From Edaphobacter acidisoli (GTDB lineage: Bacteria > Acidobacteriota > Terriglobia > Terriglobales > Acidobacteriaceae), in the NCBI RefSeq assembly GCF_014642855.1, contig NZ_BMJB01000001.1, positions 310,001-374,000 of the forward strand: a stretch of DNA of 64,000 nucleotides, written 5' to 3'. Position 1 is the stretch's first letter, and each line of letters begins with the position of its first letter. This document shows, one piece after another, positions 16,506-24,325 of this stretch. Position numbers and translations under genes: made by a program. A model generated the notes under the pieces. It did no database searches. It saw only the letters and a list, made by a program, of their open reading frames with translations, and had not been told where the DNA came from.

Positions 16506-17149
16506 TGCGGTTTTTGCTGATCCATACTTCGGGCGCGGAGGGCAGCGTGGCGCTTGCGTCAGACTCAGGTGTGCTTGCGTCTGCGCCGTTGCCAGGACGA
16601 AGTGCGTCGGAGCGGCTGCTGCCTGCTGTGCGGCGGTTGATGGAGTCTGCTGGATGGAGACTGCCCGACCTGACGGCGGTCGTAGTGGTCAATGGGCCGG
16701 GCTCCTTTACGGGAGTACGCGTGGGTTTGAGCGCGGCCAAGGGATTGTGTGAAGCTGGCGGAGTGCCAATGATTGCTGTTTCACGGTTGGCTTTGGTGGC
16801 AGCCGCGATCGATGACGTCGTGGTTCATGCTGTGCTCGACGCTGGGCGTGGGGAGTTTTACTGCGGTGAGTACGCCGGTCGGCGAATGGTGCGCGAGGCC
16901 TTGCTGCATGGGGATGAAGTGCGCGCAGTTGTGGGGAATGGAACGGTAGTGGTATGCGAGCCGAAGGTTGCTGAGGCTTTTAGGGATTTGAATCCGCAGA
17001 TGGTGTGCGAGCCTTCGGCTGAAGCGGCGCTGCCGTTTGCGCTCGAGCGAGCTCGAACGGGGACTTTCGACGATGTTGCATTGAAAGATGCGAACTATCT
17101 ACGTCGAACCGATCTAGAGATACAGGCCAGGCTGAGGACCGCGCAGTGA
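16505..17149 (+). CDS. tsaB: tRNA N6-threonylcarbamoyladenosine biosynthesis protein TsaB
   Basis: TsaB (YeaZ) is the ASKHA-fold scaffold that dimerises with TsaD for the t6A37 modification of ANN-decoding tRNAs in the cytoplasm. The 214-residue protein shows ILIHTS-like strand LLIHTSGAEGSVAL at the N-terminus, the signature VVVVNGPGSFTGVRVGLSAAKGL (about 58-80) and LDAGRGEFYCGEY. The length is near the usual 220-230. The ATG overlaps the stop of the MeaB fusion (TAATG), and rimI overlaps its end, so the three are translated together. Confidence 0.93.
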   Translation: MRFLLIHTSGAEGSVALASDSGVLASAPLPGRSASERLLPAVRRLMESAGWRLPDLTAVVVVNGPGSFTGVRVGLSAAKGLCEAGGVPMIAVSRLALVAAAIDDVVVHAVLDAGRGEFYCGEYAGRRMVREALLHGDEVRAVVGNGTVVVCEPKVAEAFRDLNPQMVCEPSAEAALPFALERARTGTFDDVALKDANYLRRTDLEIQARLRTAQ

Positions 17150-17619
17150 AGTTGCCCGAGTTGCGTGTTCGGGCAGCGGCCGTAGGCGACATCGCAGCCG
17201 TAGTCGAGCTGGAGCGTGGCATTGCTGAAGCACCGCACTGGAACGAAGCTGACTATGGTGCGATTTTGTGCGGAAGTGGTGTGCGTCGTTGTCTGCTTTT
17301 AGCAGACGTTGGCGGCGAACTTGCCGGATTTGCGGTGGGCAAAGTTGTCGTGGCTGGTTCGGAAGCTTTGGCTGAGCTTGAGAGCGTGGCCGTTCGCAGC
17401 GACATGCGGAGGAAAGGCGTGGGATCTGCATTGTGCGAAGCTGTGGCAGCATGGTGCCTGGCGCAAGGTGCGGCGGAGTTGGAGTTGGAGGTACGCTCTT
17501 GCAGCATAGACGCGCTTCGGTTGTATGAGCGGCTTGGCTTTGAATCCGTCGGGACTCGCCGCGCGTATTACCGCGATCCGGACGACGATGCAGTTTTGAT
17601 GAGATTGAAGCTGATTTAA
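17146..17619 (+). CDS. rimI: GNAT acetyltransferase, RimI-type ribosomal protein alanine acetyltransferase
   Basis: A 157-residue GNAT-fold enzyme. The acetyl-CoA loop is seen as VAVRSDMRRKGVGSALC (R-x2-G-x-G/A type), followed by LEVRSCSIDALRLYERLGFESVGTRRAYY, which is the RimI family pattern (N/S-x-A-x-x-LYxxxGF). It is expected to acetylate the N-terminus of ribosomal protein S18. The start overlaps the tsaB stop (GTGA), and tsaB-rimI linkage is widely conserved, which supports the call. Confidence 0.88.
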   Translation: MKLPELRVRAAAVGDIAAVVELERGIAEAPHWNEADYGAILCGSGVRRCLLLADVGGELAGFAVGKVVVAGSEALAELESVAVRSDMRRKGVGSALCEAVAAWCLAQGAAELELEVRSCSIDALRLYERLGFESVGTRRAYYRDPDDDAVLMRLKLI

Positions 17620-17708
17620 CCCCGGTTTTCCACCTTGCCAGCTCTCGCCGGGCTGTAGTAGCGTTTTGCCATCGTTAAGAACGCCGTTCAACAATGGAGG
17701 TGCGCTTG

Positions 17709-17939
17709 ATGCAGACCGCCAGGTTTACGGAGCTTCCACAGGCCTCGTCGCTTCCCTCGATCCATCAACTCATGCAGGAACACAGCCTGTACGACCGCAG
17801 GCTGGAGACACTGCGCGCCAAGGTTTACCTGACCGAAGCGGAGAAGATGGAAGAGGTTAGGCTTAAAAAGATGAAGCTGCATCTGAAAGATGAGATGGAA
17901 CGGCTGAGGCGTCTCGGTGCGCCGTCGCCCGAAAACTGA
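17709..17939 (+). CDS. DUF465 (YdcH-like) small helical protein
   Basis: A 76-residue protein consisting mostly of a helical hairpin: HQLMQEHSLYDRRLETLRAK then LTEAEKMEEVRLKKMKLHLKDEME, matching the DUF465/YdcH family with its conserved LKKxKLxLKDEm motif. Function is unknown across the family. The start at 17709 is preferred because GGAGG lies 8 bp before it; an ATG at 17694 overlaps that site. It stands between rimI and psd on the same strand. Confidence 0.82.
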   Translation: MQTARFTELPQASSLPSIHQLMQEHSLYDRRLETLRAKVYLTEAEKMEEVRLKKMKLHLKDEMERLRRLGAPSPEN

Positions 17940-18035
17940 TTCCGGCGGTGCTTGATTGTGGCACGGGCGGCGCATCGCCTGAGGTGAGGGTGTGCCCTCT
18001 TCGGCGAGCTGCAGTCTGACAGGGGTTTGAGGCTT

Positions 18036-18041
18036 TATAAT
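18036..18041 (+). promoter_or_regulatory. Consensus -10 element immediately before psd
   Basis: A perfect TATAAT lies 10 bp before the ATG at 18051. Transcription from it would begin about 7 bases downstream, almost at the start codon, giving a leaderless or nearly leaderless message. No clear -35 box is present. Confidence 0.4.
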
Positions 18042-18050
18042 CGTGTACTT

Positions 18051-18692
18051 ATGGTGAAAGATGGATTCTTTTACGCCTTAGGACTTGGGGCGGTTGCGGC
18101 GGTGCTGTGGTATCTGCACATGCCTGTGTTTCTGGTGGCGTTGCCCATTCTGCTGGCAGCGTTTTTTCTCTGGTTCTTCCGCGACCCGGAGCGGGTAATT
18201 CCGCAGGGCCCCGGGCAGATTGTCTCCCCCGGAGACGGGTTGGTGACAGAGGCTGAGTGGATCGAAACGACAGGCGGCAGCAGGCTTCGGATCAGCATCT
18301 TTCTGAATGTCTTCGATGTTCATGTCAACCGTGCTCCTGCAGGTGGCGTGGTGAAGGTGTGCGAGTTTCGCAAGGGTGAGTTCATGAATGCGATGAAGCC
18401 GCAGTCGGTGCTGAATAACGAGCAGACGCTGATTACCATCGACGCCGGCGGCTATGAGGTCAGCTTCAAGCAAATCGCCGGACTGCTGGCGCGGCGGATC
18501 GTCTGTAACCTGAAGGTCGGTGATCGGGTGGAACGCGGGCAGCGCGTGGGGCTTATCAAGTTTGGCTCGCGCGTCGATGTGTTGCTTCCAGCAGAGGCCG
18601 AGCTGAAGGTGAAGACGGGCTCTCGCGTGCGCGGAGGCGCCTCGGTACTGGCTGTGGTTCCTGAGCAGAGCAATCTGACCGGAGTGGCCTGA
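18051..18692 (+). CDS. psd: Phosphatidylserine decarboxylase proenzyme (short type)
   Basis: It makes phosphatidylethanolamine from phosphatidylserine at the inner membrane, using a self-generated pyruvoyl group. Two N-terminal hydrophobic segments (about 4-45) precede FFRDPERVIP and VSPGDGLVTEAEW. The core has IFLNVFDVHVNRAP and the maturation site in IKFGSRVDVLLP, where cleavage between G and S produces the beta and alpha chains. The 213-residue length fits the short PSD class. The ATG at 18051 is preferred; a TTG at 18027 is possible but lies upstream of a -10-like box. The stop overlaps the pssA start, so the two consecutive enzymes are coupled. Confidence 0.93.
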   Translation: MVKDGFFYALGLGAVAAVLWYLHMPVFLVALPILLAAFFLWFFRDPERVIPQGPGQIVSPGDGLVTEAEWIETTGGSRLRISIFLNVFDVHVNRAPAGGVVKVCEFRKGEFMNAMKPQSVLNNEQTLITIDAGGYEVSFKQIAGLLARRIVCNLKVGDRVERGQRVGLIKFGSRVDVLLPAEAELKVKTGSRVRGGASVLAVVPEQSNLTGVA

Positions 18693-19546
18693 TGGACGAA
18701 CACGCGCTGGAAGAGTTGGACGAGATGGGCGCCGACCCAGACACTCGGCGGAGACAGCCAAGCCGTGGCATGTTTCTGCTGCCATCTCTGTTTACGGCGG
18801 GCAACATGGCTGCTGGATTTTATGCCATCACGCAGAGCGTGCAGGGGTCCCTGTTCGACACCTCGTACTTTGACCGTGCCGCGCTGGCAATTGGAATTGC
18901 GGTGCTGTTCGATGGTGTAGATGGTATTGTTGCGCGCGCGACGAATACGACCAGCGCGTTCGGCCGCGAACTGGATTCGTTGGCCGATGTCATTACATTT
19001 GGTGTTGCGCCCAGCCTGCTTGCATATATCTGGGGTTTTCGGATGATCCCGGCGTTATCGAATCCGGACTTGCGCGGCCAGATCGTGCATCTTGGCGTGT
19101 TCATCTGTTTCATCTTTTTGATCTGCGGAGCAAGTCGGCTCGCACGATTCAACATCAGCATCAACCCGCAGCCGAGGAACCCTGGCCGTCCGGGCAAGAA
19201 GTATTTTGTTGGGATGCCGATTCCAGCTGGTGCTGGCGTGATCGCCTCTGTTATTCACTTTCAAAAAGGTTCACCGATCGACAATCCATGGATTGCACTG
19301 GTTTGGGTGGCTCTGATCGGTTTCACTAGTTTCCTGATGGTGAGCAATTGGCGTTTCTGGAGCGCGAAAGAGATGACATCGGGCAAGCGCAGACCGTTCC
19401 AATTAGTTGCTGTGATTGCGGTATTCGGTGCGCTGATTGTTCTGTATCACCGCTACATGCTCATCATTCTGGCGATGGTGTATCTGGTCTCCGGTGTTCT
19501 GGCACGGCTGGCATATTCGTGGGGCAGGCGTCGCAGGCACGCATAG
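18692..19546 (+). CDS. pssA: CDP-diacylglycerol--serine O-phosphatidyltransferase
   Basis: An inner-membrane enzyme that makes phosphatidylserine, the substrate of the gene just upstream. The CDP-alcohol phosphatidyltransferase signature is complete: DG-x2-AR-x8-G-x3-D-x3-D in DGIVARATNTTSAFGRELDS and the following LAD. There are about 8 hydrophobic segments across 284 residues, with a soluble N-terminal 30 residues. Start and stop are translationally coupled to psd (TGATG). Confidence 0.94.
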   Translation: MDEHALEELDEMGADPDTRRRQPSRGMFLLPSLFTAGNMAAGFYAITQSVQGSLFDTSYFDRAALAIGIAVLFDGVDGIVARATNTTSAFGRELDSLADVITFGVAPSLLAYIWGFRMIPALSNPDLRGQIVHLGVFICFIFLICGASRLARFNISINPQPRNPGRPGKKYFVGMPIPAGAGVIASVIHFQKGSPIDNPWIALVWVALIGFTSFLMVSNWRFWSAKEMTSGKRRPFQLVAVIAVFGALIVLYHRYMLIILAMVYLVSGVLARLAYSWGRRRRHA

Positions 19547-19600
19547 CGGTTGGATGGCGTTGTACCGCGTGGTTGGCGCGGCGAAGAGAGTCGGTGAGAC

Positions 19601-20665
19601 ATGGCGAATGAGACGTATCGGATTGGAATTGTAGGAGCAGCATCGCTGGTAGGTAAAGAATTGAGCGACGCCTTGGGCGAGTCGCTGCTTGCAACATCAG
19701 ACGTCGTGCTGCTCGATGATGAAGAATCTGAAGGCCAGATGACAGCATCGGGTGATGAGGTCGCGTTCATCCAGCGGTTGGGGCCGTCATCGTTTGAGCG
19801 TTTGGATTTTGTCTTCTTTGCATCTGACTCCAGCGTGACTAAGAGGCATTGGGAAAAGGCGCGGCAGGCAGGCGCAACTATCCTTGACCTGACGTATGCG
19901 TTGGAAGGCAAAAAAGGTGTTTTGGTCCGTTCGCCTTGGGTGGCCGAAGTGCTTGAAGCGCTAGAAGCAGGCAAGCCGCACAAGGGCAAAGAGCCTGATT
20001 TGAACACCCATGCGGTTGTCGTAGCGCATCCTGCTGCGATGATGATTGCTCTGGCTGCAGCGAGACTACGCGCGCAACTGCCACTAGTGGCGGTTGCGGC
20101 AACGGTGATGGAGCCAGCTTCGCAGCATGGACGTGCTGCGATGGACGAGCTTCATCAACAAACGGTGAACCTGCTCTCGTTCCAGGGCTTGCCTCGCGAA
20201 CAGTATGACGCGCAGACCGCATTCAATCTATTGCCAAAGCTTGGCGAAGCTGCTGCGGTGAAGTTTGCAGAGGTGGGGCAGAAAATCCGTGAGGAGTATG
20301 CCGCGTTGGTGGGCAGCAGCCTGCCATCATTGGCCTTGAACATGGCGCAGGCGCCGGTGTTTCACGGCTATGTAGTCTCGATGTTGATTGAGCTGGCGCA
20401 GCCGGTGACACTAGAGCAGGTCGAGACGGCGCTTGCTGGTGAACACATCGACATCGTCGGCACGGAGTCCGACCCTCCGAGCAATTTGAGCGCGACTGGG
20501 CAGGAAAATGTGATGTTGCGAGTCACCTCTGGCACGGGCGGCATGGGACTAGAAAACCGGTTCTGGCTGTGGATGGCTGCCGACAATCTGAAGCTGATTG
20601 CACTGAATGCGATTGCCTGCGCATTGGAATTGCGGAAGTTGAGGCCTTTGGGCAAAGTGCAGTAA
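19601..20665 (+). CDS. Asd-like (USG-1 type) protein lacking the catalytic cysteine
   Basis: A 354-residue homolog of aspartate-semialdehyde dehydrogenase. The Rossmann N-terminus (YRIGIVGAASLVGKELSDAL) and the C-terminal dimerisation domain are present. However, where the active enzyme has the NxNCST cysteine, this one reads VVVAHPAAMMIA, with no cysteine. The later arginine/histidine site is also altered (AQAPVFHGY instead of the usual R-x-x-V-x-x-GH). It therefore probably does not make aspartate semialdehyde. Similar non-catalytic paralogs (USG-1) exist in other bacteria with unknown role. It follows pssA by 54 bp. A true asd would be expected elsewhere. Confidence 0.8.
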   Translation: MANETYRIGIVGAASLVGKELSDALGESLLATSDVVLLDDEESEGQMTASGDEVAFIQRLGPSSFERLDFVFFASDSSVTKRHWEKARQAGATILDLTYALEGKKGVLVRSPWVAEVLEALEAGKPHKGKEPDLNTHAVVVAHPAAMMIALAAARLRAQLPLVAVAATVMEPASQHGRAAMDELHQQTVNLLSFQGLPREQYDAQTAFNLLPKLGEAAAVKFAEVGQKIREEYAALVGSSLPSLALNMAQAPVFHGYVVSMLIELAQPVTLEQVETALAGEHIDIVGTESDPPSNLSATGQENVMLRVTSGTGGMGLENRFWLWMAADNLKLIALNAIACALELRKLRPLGKVQ

Positions 20666-20674
20666 AGATTGCAT

Positions 20675-21211
20675 CTAGTGCGCCGGGGCGATTAGCTCCA
20701 CGTAATTGCGGCCTTCATAGAGGCGGTAATGATTGCCCGAAGGTAAAATCTGCAGAGGTGTGGGGCGATGAAGTTCAGTGTCGTGCGCCGATTGGACTGT
20801 GAATAGTTCGTGTGCACCAATATCCATGACGATGAACTTGTTGTTAGCGATGAAACCGCAGCCATAAGCTCCAGGCACGAGGCGATGGCCGCCGATCTCA
20901 ATTGGCTCCTGCGTGATGAGATACGCTTGATACTTCTGCTGCACGCTACTGGAGTATCCCGATGTATCAACTAGAGCGACAAGCAGCAAACTCTCTTTCC
21001 CGAAGCGGATTCCCGCAGAGTTGCGGTCCTGCACGCTTGCACTTTGCCCTTGGAAGAAGACAGTGGCTGGAATAATTTTGCCCGTTTCGGACGCGTTGAG
21101 AATAGTCATGGAAGCAGCGGCAGAGGGTGTGGAATTGGCTTGAGATACAGCCTGGACTGCTGGAAGAGAGAGTGTGATGACAATTGTTGCTGTGAGAAAG
21201 AGACGAAACAT
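20675..21211 (-). CDS. Secreted hypothetical protein
   Basis: A 178-residue protein with a Sec signal (MFRLFLTATIVITLSLPAVQA) and a mature domain rich in beta strands. I do not recognise a family. ATG at 21211 has AAAGGAG 7 bp upstream; an earlier ATG at 21235 lacks a site. Notable segments are TGKIIPATVFFQGQSASVQ, SAGIRFGKESLLLVALVD and RLVPGAYGCGFI. Such pattern is seen in small periplasmic proteins. It converges on the Asd-like gene (9 bp apart) and diverges from the ROK kinase. Confidence 0.7.
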   Translation of the reverse strand: MFRLFLTATIVITLSLPAVQAVSQANSTPSAAASMTILNASETGKIIPATVFFQGQSASVQDRNSAGIRFGKESLLLVALVDTSGYSSSVQQKYQAYLITQEPIEIGGHRLVPGAYGCGFIANNKFIVMDIGAHELFTVQSAHDTELHRPTPLQILPSGNHYRLYEGRNYVELIAPAH

Positions 21212-21399
21212 GGCACTCCTTTCAATCGAAGCCAATCGTAGCCAATGAGGGAGGGGATTGCAATGTCCGCCCGTGCGACTTTAGTGCTTGGAAGTTCCGG
21301 TATTATCTAAGAGATAGGTTAATTTCACCACCGTTGCGGTAAGTGTTCTCCTGGTGCTTGTATATAGGGAGAAATCCTTATTTGCCTGGCAGAGGTTAG

Positions 21400-22314
21400 A
21401 TGAAGAATCCGGAGATGCGCATCGGTATCGATCTTGGTGGCACCAAAATCGAAGCGCTCGCCATTGACAGCAAGGGTGCGGAGCTGGTGCGGCACCGTAT
21501 CCACACGCCGCGAGATGATTATGACGCTACGATCGCGGCGATGGTGGGATTAGTTCACCTGATCGAGAAAGAGACTGGCCGCGTCGGGACGGTCGGCGCT
21601 GGCATTCCAGGCAGCATCTCATCGGTGAGCGGGTTGGTGAAGAATGCCAACTCTACGTGGCTGAACGGACGCCCTCTGCACCGCGATTTGACGGCTGCTC
21701 TGGGACGCGAAGTACGCGTGGCAAACGATGCCAACTGCCTTGCCGTTTCTGAGGCGACGGATGGTGCGGCGGCGGGCAAGCGTGTCGTGTTTGGCGTGAT
21801 TCTCGGAACGGGATGTGGCGGAGGAGTTGCCATTGATGGCCATGTTCATGCTGGGCCGAACGGTGTGGGTGGTGAGTGGGGACACAACCCGCTGCCATGG
21901 CCGAAAGAAACTGAGAACCCTGGTCCACGGTGCTACTGCGGAAAGCAAGGGTGCATGGAGATGTGGATCTCCGGCACAGGAGTAGCATTGGACTATAAGA
22001 ATGTAACGGGCAAGCAGAAGACAGCTCGAGAAATTATGGCCGACTTTGAAACGGGTGAAGGAGACGCCGTTGCCGCTGTAGAGCGGCTAGAAGATCGATT
22101 GGCGCGCGGGCTGGCAAACGTGATTAATATGCTCGACCCCGATGTCTTCGTGGTTGGTGGAGGATTGTCGAAGACGAGTCATTTGTATCAGGCGCTTCCG
22201 GAGTTGCTGCCAAAGTATGTTTTTGGACGTGAAGTAGCGACACCTGTGTTGCAGGCGAAGTATGGCGATTCGAGCGGAGTACGCGGAGCGGCGTGGCTTT
22301 GGCCCAGTATCTGA
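21400..22314 (+). CDS. ROK-family sugar kinase (fructokinase/mannokinase type)
   Basis: A 304-residue cytoplasmic kinase using ATP to phosphorylate a hexose. The ATP motif [15 protein letters not shown] is at the N-terminus, the sugar-binding [12 protein letters not shown] lies mid-protein, then [12 protein letters not shown] and the ROK signature [11 protein letters not shown], and a zinc knuckle [12 protein letters not shown]. The EWGHNPLPW and zinc pattern match the Mak/fructokinase branch. GAGG lies just before the ATG. It stands alone, followed by tRNA-Leu, and would feed mannose or fructose into glycolysis, which suits the mannosidases earlier in the window (inference). Confidence 0.88.
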   Translation: MKNPEMRIGIDLGGTKIEALAIDSKGAELVRHRIHTPRDDYDATIAAMVGLVHLIEKETGRVGTVGAGIPGSISSVSGLVKNANSTWLNGRPLHRDLTAALGREVRVANDANCLAVSEATDGAAAGKRVVFGVILGTGCGGGVAIDGHVHAGPNGVGGEWGHNPLPWPKETENPGPRCYCGKQGCMEMWISGTGVALDYKNVTGKQKTAREIMADFETGEGDAVAAVERLEDRLARGLANVINMLDPDVFVVGGGLSKTSHLYQALPELLPKYVFGREVATPVLQAKYGDSSGVRGAAWLWPSI

Positions 22315-22378
22315 TGGGCGCAATATGCGATACTGAAGTAGAAATCGATGCTTGGAAGCACGCAGGCATACCTAGCAA

Positions 22379-22465
22379 GCCGGGATGGCGGAACTGGCAG
22401 ACGCAGCGGACTCAAAATCCGCCGAGGGCAACCTCGTGGGGGTTCGACCCCCCCTCCCGGCACCA
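22379..22465 (+). tRNA. tRNA-Leu, anticodon CAA
   Basis: A canonical class II tRNA of 87 nt: acceptor GCCGGGA (22379-22385) with TCCCGGC (22455-22461), D arm GCG/CGC with GG, anticodon loop CTCAAAA giving CAA (reads UUG), long variable arm, T stem GGGGG/CCCCC with loop TTCGACC, discriminator A and encoded CCA. All invariant positions are normal, unlike the tRNA at 8683. Confidence 0.97.
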
Positions 22466-22492
22466 GCAAATCAAAACTTTTGCAGTGAACTA

Positions 22493-22514
22493 AAAGAGCG
22501 CGGAACAGCTCTTT
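22493..22514 (+). terminator. Terminator hairpin after tRNA-Leu
   Basis: AAAGAGC (22493-22499) and GCTCTTT (22508-22514) form a perfect 7-bp stem with an 8-nt loop, 28 bp after the tRNA, ending in TTT. The next 217 bp up to the convergent PQQ gene hold nothing I can identify. Confidence 0.6.
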
Positions 22515-22731
22515 CCCGTATGTGGTGTCTGCTATCCCTCATCCCCTTCGGCGACTGCACCAAGCACTTTTGTGATCAGCTTGAGGTCGTAGTTGCGATG
22601 GCAATTTCACTTTTCGCATGAAGCATGGTGGTGCCAAGAGACGCAAGCGTAGGCTTGACTCAAGCGTGCAGTGACATCAAATTATTGCAACGCAAAGGCC
22701 AGAATCGCGTTGTGTGCTACGGCAGCTCTTT

Positions 22732-24309
22732 CTATCGAGACTCAGATTTTGCAATAGCAGTTTCAGGAAGCGCCCATGCAAAGAGCACTCCGCCACTGCT
22801 GGTCATGATGTACTGGCGGTTATCGAGTTCGTAGGTGGTTGGTGAACTTTGCATCGCTGCTCCTGAGCCGGCGTGCCAGAGAGTTTTGCCGTCGCTGGTA
22901 TTGAGGGCGAGGACATTGCCGTGCGCGTCGCCGGTGATGGTGAGGCCGGAGTCAGTGGTGAGCACGCCGGCACCCGAACCGCCGGGTCCTACATCGTGGG
23001 ACCAGCGGATTTTTCCGGTGTGATAATCGATAGCTTCAATGACGCTGTTTCCCCAGACACCATAGTCGGCGCCTGCCCAGCCGTATTCGCCATCGGCCGG
23101 CTTGGCGAAGTAGATGCTGTAGCTTGGGCGGGCGTCGACGATGAAGAGTCCGGTTTTGGGATCGAAGCTAGGGGCGCGGAAGTTTGTCAGGCCGCCTTCA
23201 TCGGGCGCGATCAGACGGCCATCGGGTGCGGGTTCTTTTTCTGGATTGGGAATGGGGTGGCCATCTTTGTCGACCCCGAGAGACCAGTTCACTGGGCCGA
23301 AGGTAGTGGTGAGCAGGCTCTTTCCGTTGGTTCTGTCGATGACGAAAAAGTATCCATTGCGAGAAGCCTGCATGAGCATCTTGCGGGGCCTTCCCTGGAA
23401 GTCGCCGTCTACCAGTACGGGAGTCTCGACGGCATCCCAGTCGTGTGTGTCATGGGGAGACACGGAAAATCCCCATGCAAGTTTCCCTGTATCAGGATCG
23501 AGTGCAACGATGCTGCATGTATAGGGATTCACCCCTGGGCGAGTTTTGCCGCTGAGGACAGGCGTGGGATTTCCGGTGCCCCAGTAGAGAAGGTTCAGGT
23601 CGGGATCGTAGGTACCGGTCATCCACGTCATGCCTCCCGTGGTGCTGTTTGGCGTGCCTTCAGGTGGCGTGCTATTCCATTGCCATTGCGTGGCGCCAGT
23701 GACTGGGTCGATCGACCTGAGATAACCGGTCAAATTGTCGAAATCGCCCGAAACTCCAACGATTACATGATCTCGGATGACGAGGGGAGCCATGGTTGTC
23801 CAGTATCCCTTGGTCACGTCAGCAACTTGGACGGTCCATCGGGCCTTTCCGTCTTTCGCGTCGAGCGAGGTCAGATGACCGTCCGGTGAAAGGAAATAGA
23901 GCCAGCCTTCATACATGGCAACGCCGCGCTGTCCGATGTGATCACCATCATCGGTGGGCTTGTTGTAATGCCAAAGCATGTGGCCTGAACGGGCATCCAC
24001 AGCCCAGATATTGTCTGGCACTGTGAAGTAGAGGATGCCGTCAACCAGCAGAGGTGAAGATTTGATTGCGGCGTTCTGCCCAGTTTGAAATGCCCAGGCC
24101 AAGGTTAGGTTCTCGACGTTCTGGGGCGTGATTTGCGTGAGGTGGCTGTGACGCTTACCGGAGTAGTCGCCGTGATAGGTGGGCCAACTATCGGGGGCGG
24201 GGTGTAATATCGCTGAAGAGGCGAGGTTTTGCGCGGGCAGAGAATGTCTTAGCGGCAGGAAGAACGCTACTGCCGTTATCGCAATGCTTGTTCTTTGCAG
24301 GAAGCTCAT
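22732..24309 (-). CDS. PQQ-dependent dehydrogenase, periplasmic (alcohol/sugar type)
   Basis: An exported quinoprotein (Sec signal about 1-27) of 525 residues with an eight-bladed propeller; blades show the W-motif pattern (PVTGATQWQW, PDTGKLAWGF, YHTGKIRWSH, SDGKTLWHAG). It begins with the typical WPTYHGDYSGKRHSHLTQI. YWGTGNP and the catalytic region SPHDTHDWD (284-292) identify the methanol/ethanol dehydrogenase superfamily. D290 is the likely catalytic base, and an extra Asp two residues on (D292) is the position that marks lanthanide-using XoxF/PedH enzymes. No vicinal Cys-Cys is seen. It is last of a six-gene operon, 16 bp after a triheme cytochrome that probably takes its electrons. Substrate unknown. 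Confidence 0.88.
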   Translation of the reverse strand: MSFLQRTSIAITAVAFFLPLRHSLPAQNLASSAILHPAPDSWPTYHGDYSGKRHSHLTQITPQNVENLTLAWAFQTGQNAAIKSSPLLVDGILYFTVPDNIWAVDARSGHMLWHYNKPTDDGDHIGQRGVAMYEGWLYFLSPDGHLTSLDAKDGKARWTVQVADVTKGYWTTMAPLVIRDHVIVGVSGDFDNLTGYLRSIDPVTGATQWQWNSTPPEGTPNSTTGGMTWMTGTYDPDLNLLYWGTGNPTPVLSGKTRPGVNPYTCSIVALDPDTGKLAWGFSVSPHDTHDWDAVETPVLVDGDFQGRPRKMLMQASRNGYFFVIDRTNGKSLLTTTFGPVNWSLGVDKDGHPIPNPEKEPAPDGRLIAPDEGGLTNFRAPSFDPKTGLFIVDARPSYSIYFAKPADGEYGWAGADYGVWGNSVIEAIDYHTGKIRWSHDVGPGGSGAGVLTTDSGLTITGDAHGNVLALNTSDGKTLWHAGSGAAMQSSPTTYELDNRQYIMTSSGGVLFAWALPETAIAKSESR

Positions 24310-24325
24310 GAAATCGCGGACCTCG

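Noticed and set aside
22873..23889. 338-codon frame on the plus strand opposite the PQQ gene
   Set aside because: Antisense shadow; the minus-strand protein has clear propeller and active-site motifs.
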